Below are positions 55,125-64,000 of a stretch of DNA of 64,000 nucleotides, piece after piece. Numbering within the stretch: the first letter of the stretch is position 1; each line of letters starts with the position of its first letter. The notes beneath the pieces are model-generated. The model ran no database searches, was not told the origin of the DNA, and saw only the letters and a program-made list of their open reading frames with translations. Source of the DNA: Maylandia zebra (Eukaryota > Chordata > Actinopteri > Cichliformes > Cichlidae); NCBI RefSeq assembly GCF_041146795.1, contig NC_135177.1:21374560-21438559 (forward strand), read 5' to 3'. Made by a program: the position numbers and the translations under genes.

Positions 55125-57249
55125 TTACTCCAGTGGGACAACAGACTCGGAGAGATTTGATAAGGCACAACAAATTACCCCAATCTTGTCGATCAATGCA
55201 TGTGTCTCACCTGGCTTTGTGGACATGTTCTCTATTGGCATAGCCCTGCTCTGCAGAATTTGATATTTCCTCCTGACTAAACCTATGACTCGCTCAACAT
55301 GGATACGCAAATTGGCTATTTTCCTTGTCTCTGCCACTTCATAGGCTGACAGCTGTTTTCTCCCTTTAGTGAATGCCGGTGTCTGTAGTGAAGCACAGTA
55401 AAACCCCACATTATCGCCAATATTGAACCCACGATCTGCAAGGACAATATCTCCAGGTAACAAGTTCTTTAGGAGGCCACTCTCTATTGTGATCTGCTTA
55501 TCGCTAACTCTCCCTCCCCAGGCAGAAGATATGTAAGTGACGTAGCCTTGGGGGGCAACACCAATCAAAAATTTTACAGTGTGATGGTGCTTGTAGTTGG
55601 ACCAAGTTTGAGCTTGTGCAAGAAGATTAGATGGTCTCTCAATAAAGACTTCAAAGCAATCAACAATCACAGCCACTTTACATCCAAATGCCTGTCTGAA
55701 ACTCAGTGGCATCGTAGCTTGAAGAACATGTCGCTCTGGCCACTCAATTAGGAACTCTAACCTTTTATGAAGTATGTCAATTACTTTATGCCAAACTCTA
55801 GAAGCAGTGGACAGAGAAATATTGAACCTGAAAGCTAAATCTTTCAGGGGCAGATTTAGTCTCAGCCTCAGCAAAACTAGTATGAATTGTTCAAATTTGG
55901 ACAACAAAGACATAGGTCCCGAGGTGATATAGGGCTCGCACAGTTCAAAAATCTGAATTAAAACTAAGAAGTTGGGGAGCCCTGTGTAGAACTTTGTCTT
56001 GTCTTCATTTTTTTCAAAAGCCTCCTGGCTGAACTGTGTGTCCAGAGCCTTGCTCCGAAGATCAACCAGCTCTGCTGTGTTCTGTCTCAAAACATCCTCC
56101 ATCTTCTCGATGTCATCCATCGTCAGCTCTGTCTGGCATCCAGCATCCGCACAGCCTGCAATATAACAGAGGGGGAGCATAATCAGCATAATAGAGGCAA
56201 CCTCAATTTTTACTCATTTTCACTGTAGGAGTTTTTTAGTGGGCTATTAGAATCTGGTGTAATGTGTTTAATTCACTATGTTAATTTAATGTAATTATTT
56301 TTTTTAATCAACAAAAAAACATGTTGCGTCTAAACAAAAAATATATTTATATGTTTCTCACCACAGAAACCTTACATTACGGATATCTTTACTTATCTTT
56401 GAAAGGAGACTGTCTGGAATCTGGCAATATAAGAACCATAGCAGTGTACAAAAACCTGTGGTGTGTGCCTGACGGTAATAAGTGCCACTTTTTCCTTTTT
56501 TCTGAATAAAATGGTATGGATTTACTCTGTGATTAAAAAATCACAAACATGTAATATGTAACTTGGACCATAATCATTACAGATAATGGCATCTTTTTCT
56601 CTTTGACATGATTCTTGTTTGTTTTACATCTCAGCACAATATCTTACCTGGATAAGTGAATGTCTCATTCACACTGAAGTCTTCTGGTTGTGGATTCTCA
56701 GCTGGAAGCTGCAGTTCGGGGTTCTCCACTGTCACTAGGCTCAAATCCGGGCTCTCAGCCGTCTGTTGCATATCCAAAATCGCCTCTGCACATCGATGCT
56801 GTTCTGCCTTAAGCTTCATTCTTTTCTCTCGTTTGAGAACTGATTCCGATCTGGGTTTTCGTTCGTAGCCGAGATTGACCGTCGGAGCCCAGTCCTCCGA
56901 CTCTTCGTCATCCAAAGCACTTGGGCAGCCTATAGTCCCAATCAAGTCAATATTAGACTACTAACTTAAAAGCACTAAGTAAACGAGAATTTAACGACAA
57001 CCTAATGCTAATAAGTTCGTTTGCAAACATAACATTACCTCTGACGAAGTGGTCGCTGCAGACACGGGCATTGGCAGACTCTGCTCCTCCCGACTGTAAA
57101 CGTAAATTTAAAATCCATTTTTTCCTACGTTTTTCGGTTAGAATTTTCCATTTTTCTCCTCTTCGTTGGGCTATTTTTGGTACCCTAAAATACCGTTTAT
57201 CAGTTTCTCTGGTCGACCTACTGGAGCATCCGTAAACACAACAGGACAT
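55125..57249 (-). CDS. THAP-DDE transposase of the ISL2EU element
   Basis: Three exons (57249-57039, 56929-56648, 56155-55125) join in phase to 1524 bp, 507 residues. Exon 1 is a THAP DNA-binding finger of the C2CH type (CCVYGC near the N terminus, W34, CSDHFV at 64-69), which would bind the element's ends. Exon 3 has a CADAGCQTE segment, then a helix-turn-helix-like stretch (LPLKDLAFRFNISLSTASRVW). The DDE_Tnp_4 nuclease core follows, with aspartates in VIVDCFEVFIERP and ADRGFNIGD and a glutamate in RIHVERVIGLVRRKYQIL. No stop or frameshift was seen, so catalytic activity is plausible. Confidence 0.88.
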
Positions 57250-57294
57250 AGGAATTTTGCGTACTGTCTGTCTGTGATTTTGCGCTTATCTTTT

Positions 57295-57388
57295 TCACTT
57301 CCGACCGCCAGTCAAATTTCGCGCTTTACGTCGACGTCACGTCTACGTCAAATGAAACCTAGCTATTGCAAGTTTGATTTTTTACAGT
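57295..57388 (-). repeat. Right terminal inverted repeat of the ISL2EU element
   Basis: Ends in TTTGATTTTTTACAGT. It also contains a run of ACGTC-type motifs (GTCGACGTCACGTCTACGTC, 57330-57349) upstream of the transposase gene, possibly its promoter. Confidence 0.7.
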
Positions 57389-57389
57389 G

Positions 57390-59866
57390 CAAAGCAGTTC
57401 GGGGATGAATGACGTCACACACATGGATCCTCTGTCGGAATATAGTAAAACCGAGGACGGTTGGTTAGTTGGCTTAGTCCTCCTTTGATCGAATCAAAGG
57501 ATCAAAGGATCGAAGAGAGCTGACGTCATGGCTGACGTCACGGTCGCTGCCAGAAAAATCTATAAATAGACCTCAGTTTCTTTAACTCGGCATTTCAAGA
57601 AACACCTAGTTGTTTTCGCAAGCGAGGAATCCTTGGGAAAGAGAACAGTTTAACACTTAAATTATTCAGTTAGCGGTTTTGTTTTGTTTTTTGCGAAACT
57701 TTTATAGAAATGTCACAGGAACCGTCCAGCAATTCAGTGTCTCACAGAGAAACGAGAGAGGAAGGACCGTCCAACTCAGGGGAGAGAGGAATAGTCCAGG
57801 GCATGGAGCCCAAAAAGAAAATTCGCATAAGCGAGATAGAGGGGGTGCCCGTAAAGATAACACTGCAGATTGGAGCACTTGAGCAAAATGTGCATGAACT
57901 TGAGGAAATGCAAGAGTTTCTCCTTGAACAGAACAACACCATTGTTGTTCAGCTGTCCAAGGCTGAAAGCGAGAGAAATGAACTAAAGAAACGGAATGCA
58001 GATCTCGAGAAAGCTTTGAAAACTATTCAGTGTCAAGTGGAAGAATTACAGTTTTCAAAAACCAAAAATGCTGCTGAACCTGAGGGACTTGAGACTCCTG
58101 TTGCTCAACCACCTCAGGATGAGGTTCAGGGTACTGGTATGTGGCATCGTGGTGCCAAATGCCTACTTAAAGTAGGTTTAGGTCTTGCCACAGCGGCCCT
58201 TATTGTTCCTGCAGCTTTCTGGGTCTTCTCAAAGATGTCCACCTGACGTGAATGACCCAGCTGCTCCCTGTGGCATTGTGTTTATAACTGATGCGCACCT
58301 GCGGACCACTTATGTGCACCCCTGTTTATAATCTTGTGAAAGACGCACGACAGACCTGACCATATACTCGTGTTTTTCATCATCTACTTTTATTACTACA
58401 GGTTTACCACTACAGATGGCTGCAGCTTTGCAGCTCACAGCCACACACAGTAACAACAACAACACAGCAGGACCTAGTTCAGCCTTTAAACCAGCAAGGC
58501 ATGATTGCAGATTGGCGCTCAGGTGCGTCCACCTCCCCTGCTTTCCAACCACGGTCCACCAACTACACCAACCTCCGATAACTATGCAGTGCTCTCCTTT
58601 AAGTTTTATTTTGCCCCTCACCCCCCAACCAGTCGCGGCAGATGACTGCCCCTTCTTGAACCTGGTTCTGCCTCAGGTTTCTTCCTGTGAAAGGGAGTTT
58701 TTCCTGGCCACCGTTGCCCAGTGCTTGTTCATAGGGGATCATTTGATTGTTGGGGTTTATACTTTAAAATGTCATTTTATTTAAATTATTTCAGGTGAGG
58801 GGTTCACTTGATAGGGAGCACAAAAAGCTGCAAATAAAAAAAATAAAAAAAAGGTGTATTTAGCTGCAAATCAAAAATAAAAAAAAACAAATATTAAATT
58901 TCCCTACTGCTTCGTTTATTTACTTAAAAGAACAGCTTTAAATTTTGTGTGATAGTGTCATGGCCCTTGGTCAAGTGATCCAGGGTTTATCTTTTGGACT
59001 GTGTGAATCTGGTTTAATTTGTGTCCTTTGATTTAATAGTATTCATGGTTCTGTTTCTCGTCTCCCATGTGTCCATGTTGCTTTTGTATGTCGTATGTCG
59101 TGTCTCTTTAGCCGCCGCAGCAGTGGGCGGGCACATCCACATCATCCACGTCGCCGCCAACATACGTTGTATGTTTAGACCATTTATATCATTTGACATC
59201 CACAGGACATAGAGGTTCGAAAGACACTGAGTCATGCAATACCTTTAATGAGAATACTGTCAGTGAACACTGATGAGCTTCTGCTTCTTTAATGAGCCAT
59301 AATTCTCATTAAAGAAGCAGGTTGGCTCATAAAGTGCTCTGTAGTTATCTAATGCAACTGCCATTTGTTTCAGGACATAACCACAATCTGTAATCAACAC
59401 AGGGTTTATTGAACTGTCGGCTGTGCAGACAACATGGCACGCATGAAAAATGGGTAAGGACATTTTGTGAACACTCATAGTTGATGTCTTAATTATGGGA
59501 ATAGCTACTATGTAATTGATGCTTCCTATTCTATCAGATAAGGTGCACCTTGTGTGGAAGTTAAGTTGGCTCATTTTTGCCTATGAGGTCTAAAACTTCT
59601 GCTTACATTTCAACATGAATGTACTACTACTTTCTACTTAGTACCCGAGTAATCCAGCAGAACAGCTCCAAGATGGTGGTGGTGTAAAGGCAGCCCTCTC
59701 TATGATATAGAGGAAATATATTTCATTTGAGGGTCAAATATTACAAGCTCCATTTAAAACAAACAGCACTATCAAAATACCAGGAAAAACGTAATTGCCT
59801 TTATAAAAAACAATGTGTGCAGACCAGCTTTAATTGTGGACAAATTGAAATTCAAACTTCAGTCAG
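57390..59866 (+). repeat. Ninth array unit (lacks the leader) plus partial tenth
   Basis: Homology to the array resumes at CAAAGCAG, about 20 bp before the first CRE (57410). It continues through promoter, gene, dispersed repeat and minus ORF. A new unit begins at 59561 and stops at 59866, at the same junction with rpp38 flank (AGTCAGACCATATTC) as at 37071. TATA at 57561. It has the 10-bp insertion and GTGCACCCC (A type), but also private changes such as a duplicated TCGTATG near 59090. Confidence 0.95.
57710..58246 (+). CDS. 178-residue coiled-coil, tail-anchored-type protein, copy 9
   Basis: Gln-Cys at 107-108 and a private T67M change; otherwise the family sequence, with anchor intact and a full promoter. 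It lies next to rpp38 copy B, the presumed ancestral position, and is the best candidate for the founder of the array. Confidence 0.8.
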   Translation: MSQEPSSNSVSHRETREEGPSNSGERGIVQGMEPKKKIRISEIEGVPVKITLQIGALEQNVHELEEMQEFLLEQNNTIVVQLSKAESERNELKKRNADLEKALKTIQCQVEELQFSKTKNAAEPEGLETPVAQPPQDEVQGTGMWHRGAKCLLKVGLGLATAALIVPAAFWVFSKMST

Positions 59867-60160
59867 ACCATATTCAATTGTATAAATATGCATGAAACCA
59901 AATGCAATGCTACTAATCTGCTGAAACAATGAATGCAAACCTGAAGGTCTGAGGGTTCCCCAGATAAAAAATACTTGGCAGAAAAGTCTAAACCTTGTTC
60001 CCATAAACCTTTTTTTCTCTTTACGCTTCCAGAAATTCTTTATATAAACTATTCACATAAGTAATGTCCAGACTGAGGCTGCAAGCACTGTTCAAAAACC
60101 AAAAAATAAACAACACTGGAAACTCCTGAGCTAAACAGTCTTTAAAGTTTCTCTTTCACT

Positions 60161-60955
60161 TTACAGCTTTTTCTTCGGCTTCCCTTTCTTTTTCTTTGCA
60201 GGGTTAGCAACGATTCTCTTCACCTGGAGCGGCTGCAGAGTGCAGGAGGGAGACTCTGACACCTCCTCAGATTCACTTTCCAGTTTCCTTTTTTGTCCCC
60301 TTCTTTCACCACCTTCCTCCTCCTCCATGGCAACAGGTTCTTCAGGCTTAGCACCTTGCAGCCATGCCATGTCCAGTGTAGGCACTCTGGGCTTAATGGC
60401 ATCGACAGTGTCGGTAAACACCCCATCATCACTAGAGGAGCACCGTCTGAACCCGAGGGCGAGCACGCTTTTCAGCCCCAGCGGCTCCGACACACTCTGG
60501 CTCAGGCGAGGCACCTGGCAGGCCGGCACTCCTCTGGTGGTGCTCAGAGCGATCAGGTGATTAGTCATGTGTTTCGGTTTGACAGACTTGCACACGAGCA
60601 GCAGTCTGAGTTCGTTTCTCTCCAGAGCCTTGGTCACCTCGTTGATGCCGATGGCCAGCTGCCGTCTGGCTGCCACATCTGTCCAGCCGTTTTTGGAGGA
60701 ATCGCTCACCTGGGGAACAGGTTGTGGTGCGACATCAGGTTTTTTGCCTTTCTTTTTCCTCCATGGGCGAAACACTTTCACTTCTTTTTTCTCCAGACCC
60801 ATTGAGATCAACTTATCCTTCAGAGTTTTCAGGATGAAGTGCATGTCCTCTTGGGGGAGCGGGCTCCATTTTGAGGCAAAGGGTGAAGTGAAGGAGGTCT
60901 TGGCTGGAGTCTGCTTTTTGATTTCCTTTTTAGTCGGCTTTCCGGGAGCTGCCAT
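60161..60955 (-). CDS. rpp38: rpp38 copy B, ribonuclease P/MRP protein subunit p38
   Basis: Also 264 codons and intact. This copy sits beside the complete acbd7 start, in the conserved order, so it is probably the original. It has ARRQLAIG, KPKHMTN and KKKKGKPKKKL where copy A has ARQQLAIG, KPKHTTN and KKKRGKPKKKL. The 5' UTR intron maps to about 60984-61727, with the same splice signals. With only three amino-acid differences, the two copies probably encode equivalent proteins; expression of each cannot be judged from sequence. Confidence 0.93.
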   Translation of the reverse strand: MAAPGKPTKKEIKKQTPAKTSFTSPFASKWSPLPQEDMHFILKTLKDKLISMGLEKKEVKVFRPWRKKKGKKPDVAPQPVPQVSDSSKNGWTDVAARRQLAIGINEVTKALERNELRLLLVCKSVKPKHMTNHLIALSTTRGVPACQVPRLSQSVSEPLGLKSVLALGFRRCSSSDDGVFTDTVDAIKPRVPTLDMAWLQGAKPEEPVAMEEEEGGERRGQKRKLESESEEVSESPSCTLQPLQVKRIVANPAKKKKGKPKKKL

Positions 60956-61031
60956 GACTGTTTGGAGCATAAAACAACCGACACTGTAACAAAAGAGAGA
61001 AAAACTGCTTTAGAGTCTGGCAACCAATCAC

Positions 61032-61321
61032 TGGATACTTTATTAAGTACACCCGTTCACCTGACTGGTAATGAAGGCAATCAGATGAGTTCCCTGTACT
61101 TAACCTCCACAATCACCAGATCTCAGAGAGAGCACCTTTATGATCTGGTGGAACAGGAGAGTCACATCGTGTATGTGCAGCCACAAATGTAATGCTGTCA
61201 TGTCAACATGGGTCACATGTTGATCCCCCAAGAATCTTTCATGAAGAAATAAAGCAGTTCTTAAGGCAAATGGGGGTCCAACCCAGCACAAGGAAGATGT
61301 ATGAACTGGCCAGTAAATGTA
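61032..61321. mobile_element. Tc1-like remnant in the rpp38 copy B 5' UTR intron
   Basis: Same insertion as in copy A, about 98-99% alike by eye; differs by a short deletion (AATC) near 61124. Confidence 0.65.
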
Positions 61322-62166
61322 AATAATTATTGATGTTAAATTAAAGCACAGAAATGCCAAAGATGAGTTAAACAGCTTACTCACATATAAAAAACGCATA
61401 CCGAAATCTTTTTTATTTTCTTGTTTGTTTAAAAGGTAAAAAAGTAAAAGCAGTAAAGAGTAAACACGACTAAGAGGAATAAAGTAAATTTTAAGATGAG
61501 TGAATAAAATAGAAAAAACAAGAGCACATTTGTTAATTTTTTTTATCCATAAGTCAGACTAAACAAACAAACAAACAACGCCATTATACACTAATACGGT
61601 TAGTAACGTTTTTATTTCGCATTTCTTTAACGCACATGGAAATGTCGTTAAATTTCGGATCTTCTTCGGCTCTAATAAAAAACTTTTCGCTTCTGCGAGT
61701 GTTAAAAACAAACACAGCCGCCGTTACCTGTAGTTAAAGCAGGTAACGCATTTCTCCTCGTCTTCTTTACAGCTTCAGCACAGCTGCATGAGACACACAG
61801 GGCGCTGCCATTTTGTTTCAATTTAAATAACTTTATTTAAAAAGCCCCACAGCGCCGAACAGCGGCGAAAGGGCGACACGACAGTCAAATCATCAAAGAG
61901 TCAGCGAAGGCAGTGAAGGTGGAGTTTGAGGCGGCGAACACTGTTATCTGACACTGTAGTGTCTGATGTAGGGAAACGTGCATGAAGTCTCCTTCATGAA
62001 TCCGCTGGAGTAAAAGTGCACGAGCACAGGAAATAGAAAGTAGGCTTTTCTAAACCAATTAATCAATTGGTTTAAATGCACTCAAAAGTGATTTTTTACA
62101 CCAAGCAATAATATGAATAAAATGAAACATATAAAATAAAAAGGTTTATTTATTCAAATACTTCAT
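61322..62166 (-). promoter_or_regulatory. rpp38 copy B intron remainder, 5' UTR exon and upstream region
   Basis: Same content as in copy A with small indels, for example an extra AAAC in the CAAACAAAC run near 61565. Non-coding first exon from 61728 upwards. Confidence 0.45.
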
Positions 62167-62722
62167 CGTTAAGGGAAATGTGTTTCGTATAAACTGAATG
62201 TGCACGAACCAAGTAAATTTCATTTGAGCAGACTCCAATAATTGAAACATTTCACATTGTACTTGTGGAACAAAAAAATCAAATCAAATAATAATAATAC
62301 ACATTCACATGTAATGAAATTTTGGGCAGATTTTTAAAAAAAAAAATTTTTACATGGAGTTCTGTGTAGGAAGCATATTGTGGTAGAGGTTGTATTAATC
62401 CTGCTGAACTGATATGATTATATCTCCCTAAATTTATTACACTGTTGCAAATGACACGTCATAAAATCGACGTAGTCAGTGGACTAGGTGCCATAGTCCA
62501 CCATATCGCCCCACTTTATTAAAGTCTGTGTGCGTGTGCGTGTCGCTGTGAGTGAGGGTGACAGGCAGCCAATCAGCACCTCCGCAGCTGTCTGCTCCCT
62601 CCCCCTGCAAGCCTCTGCTTGGCTCTCAATAGTGCATCGATCAGCTGTGCTGCAATTACTGCTGCTTAAAACCCTTCAGAGCAGGACATTCATCTGCGCT
62701 CCCAACCTTTACCTTTACCAAG
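62167..62722 (+). promoter_or_regulatory. acbd7 promoter and 5' UTR
   Basis: AT-rich up to about 62520, then richer in GC with a GTGTGCGTGTGCGTGTCG stretch. The transcription start is probably within 62560-62700. No clear TATA box. This region and exon 1 are deleted from duplication copy A. Confidence 0.4.
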
Positions 62723-63790
62723 ATGACCCTCCAGGTAAAATCCTGCGTTTCTTTGCTCTTTTATTATTGTTATTATTATTTATTAGATGCTACATTATCG
62801 CGATGAACCGAACAGCGCATGCCATCTTCTGGCCGTATGAAGTCATCCATCTTTGACGGCGTGGATGAAGGAAAGTCGTGCCTAAACGCGTTAATGCTCT
62901 CGGCTCAGTGGTCCTGATGCTGCTCTTAGAATTTAAAGATGTGCTGCTTAGAAGCAGAAAATATGAAAACATGATGAAAATTCACTAGATTCAGAGTTTG
63001 TCTCTATGAGAACATGCGGAGGTAAACTGGATCTATATGCAAACATCCGCTTTTTGACCAATGGTCAGCATTCAGAGCTGGATCATTATATATTTCAGCC
63101 GCACCTCAGTAAAGAGTTAAAAGGTATTTAGGTCTTTGCGCATATTAAAAATGGTTCCTGTGGTCTATAATTATCAGTTCTGCTGTGTCCCAGATCCTTT
63201 GAAAAGCAGATTATTTGAGTAGGCACACAGGCTCTGGTCTCATATAAAAGCCCATTGTTTATCTCCAGCTTGTGCAACAATCAGTTTCCCAGGACTGCCC
63301 CGTGCCTAGAATACCACACTCACATTTCTTATTCAGTGCTTGTAACTCATTAATATGCACACTCTCGTATTCGATGTAATTACTTTACATTCCTGCTGGA
63401 CTTTATTGCAAAGAGAAGAAAGCCTCCAGTCCAGTGTTTTCCCATCGCAGACACACTGCTTATGTTTTCTGAATAATTAATGGCAAACATAAAGAGTGTT
63501 CATGTCACCTGCAGGCAGAATTTGACAAGGCAGCAGAGGATGTGAAGAAGGTGAAGGCCAAGCCCACAGACGAGGAGCTGCTGTTCCTGTATGGCCTTTA
63601 TAAACAGGCGGTTGTTGGAGACATTAACACTGGTAGGAACCGCTACAGAGAAACTGAATCACTCCCATAAAGAGTTCATTAAGTTCAGATTTTTTTTCCT
63701 TCTCTCTGTGTGCTTTCACAACTGTAGAGAGACCGGGAATGCTGGACCTAAAAGGAAAGGCCAAGTGGGACGCCTGGGAGTCGAGGAAAG
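62723..63790 (+). CDS. acbd7: acbd7, acyl-CoA-binding protein, first three coding exons (3' end outside window)
   Basis: Small cytosolic four-helix proteins of this family bind long-chain acyl-CoA. Exons: 62723-62734 (MTLQ), 63515-63632 and 63728-63790, with the last exon beyond 64000. Signatures are [36 protein letters not shown] and [20 protein letters not shown], including the Tyr, Lys and Trp positions that contact the ligand in ACBPs. DBI is very similar; I prefer ACBD7 because of the [17 protein letters not shown] wording and because the neighbours are RPP38 and NMT2. About 25 C-terminal residues are missing here only because of the window edge. Intron 1 has a TTA-rich microsatellite near 62760. 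Confidence 0.88.
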
Positions 63791-64000
63791 GTAACGAGTT
63801 AGGAAAGCTTGTGATTGTTACATTTGTCCACGAGAACTAAACACTTTAACTGAAGGTGCTGGGAAAGTGATTCATTAGCAGGTTATAGATCATACAAGGA
63901 TATATGAGACAGATATTTTTTGCCAAGTTTGCAGCTGGAACAGTTTTTGGTATTTGTCTGTACAAAATAAGGTAAAGGAATTGGTTCTTTTACACTACGA

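Larger units (their letters stand above)
51176..57388. mobile_element. ISL2EU-type DNA transposon, apparently complete
   Basis: About 6.2 kb carry two convergent genes: a plus-strand SWIM/YqaJ nuclease (51267-54658) and a minus-strand THAP/DDE transposase (55125-57249). That gene pair is the hallmark of the ISL2EU/IS4EU group described from vertebrates and other animals. The outer 90 bp or so at each end are imperfect inverted repeats. Both genes read open through all exons, so the copy may be autonomous. No clear target duplication is seen: the left flank is AAATA and the right flank is array-unit sequence (CAAAGCAG), suggesting rearrangement after insertion. Exact ends are uncertain by a few bases. 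Confidence 0.82.
57481..63202. repeat. Segmental duplication, copy B (unit + rpp38 + acbd7 5' part)
   Basis: Counterpart of 34704-39283. It retains the 170-bp stretch in the rpp38 3' flank and the acbd7 promoter and exon 1 that copy A lacks. The shared end point is the TCCTTTGA at 63195-63202. Confidence 0.85.

Overview
This window is nuclear DNA from a ray-finned (teleost) fish, probably a percomorph and possibly a cichlid. The evidence is spliced vertebrate genes with GT-AG introns, together with fish-type Tc1-like, hAT, ISL2EU, L1-like and SINE repeats. Species cannot be fixed by eye. Four host genes give the framework, in an order and orientation I recall from human 10p13: fam171a1 (+, 3' exons only, 265-4889), nmt2 (+, 12 exons, complete, 9221-14838), rpp38 (-) and acbd7 (+, first three exons, from 62723).

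Between nmt2 and acbd7 the conserved order is invaded by about 45 kb of lineage-specific sequence. From 17779 to 37071 there is a head-to-tail array of seven almost identical 2.7-kb units plus a partial eighth. Each unit has its own Pol II-like promoter (three CRE-type TGACGTCA sites, three TCF/LEF-type sites, a TATA box), a 178-residue ORF predicted to be a coiled-coil protein with a C-terminal membrane anchor, an embedded fish dispersed repeat, and an antisense 104-codon ORF containing a perfect 14-bp hairpin. I do not recognise the protein. Diagnostic indels alternate along the array, so it looks like a dimeric (about 5.4 kb) higher-order repeat.

The array runs into rpp38 copy A (37195-37989). 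A block holding one unit, rpp38 and the 5' part of acbd7 has been duplicated. Copy A keeps only a scrap of acbd7 intron 1 (39206-39283), fused through an 8-bp microhomology to an eighth unit's promoter. That eighth gene is split by a 5'-truncated L1-like element with a 15-bp target duplication and has lost its membrane anchor. Then follow about 9 kb of decayed, multicopy-type genes (SAMD3-like, and a C2H2/uncharacterised gene broken by a hAT insertion with a perfect 8-bp target duplication). After these comes an apparently complete 6.2-kb ISL2EU-type DNA transposon (51176-57388) with intact SWIM-YqaJ nuclease and THAP-DDE transposase genes and imperfect inverted termini of about 90 bp. A ninth unit (57390-59866), rpp38 copy B (60161-60955) and the intact start of acbd7 close the window.

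The conserved genes act in cell signalling/membrane biology (FAM171A1), protein N-myristoylation (NMT2), RNase P/MRP RNA processing (RPP38) and acyl-CoA binding (ACBD7). Nothing suggests they share a pathway; they are a retained synteny block. The tandem gene family and the transposon are the parts most likely to be new.
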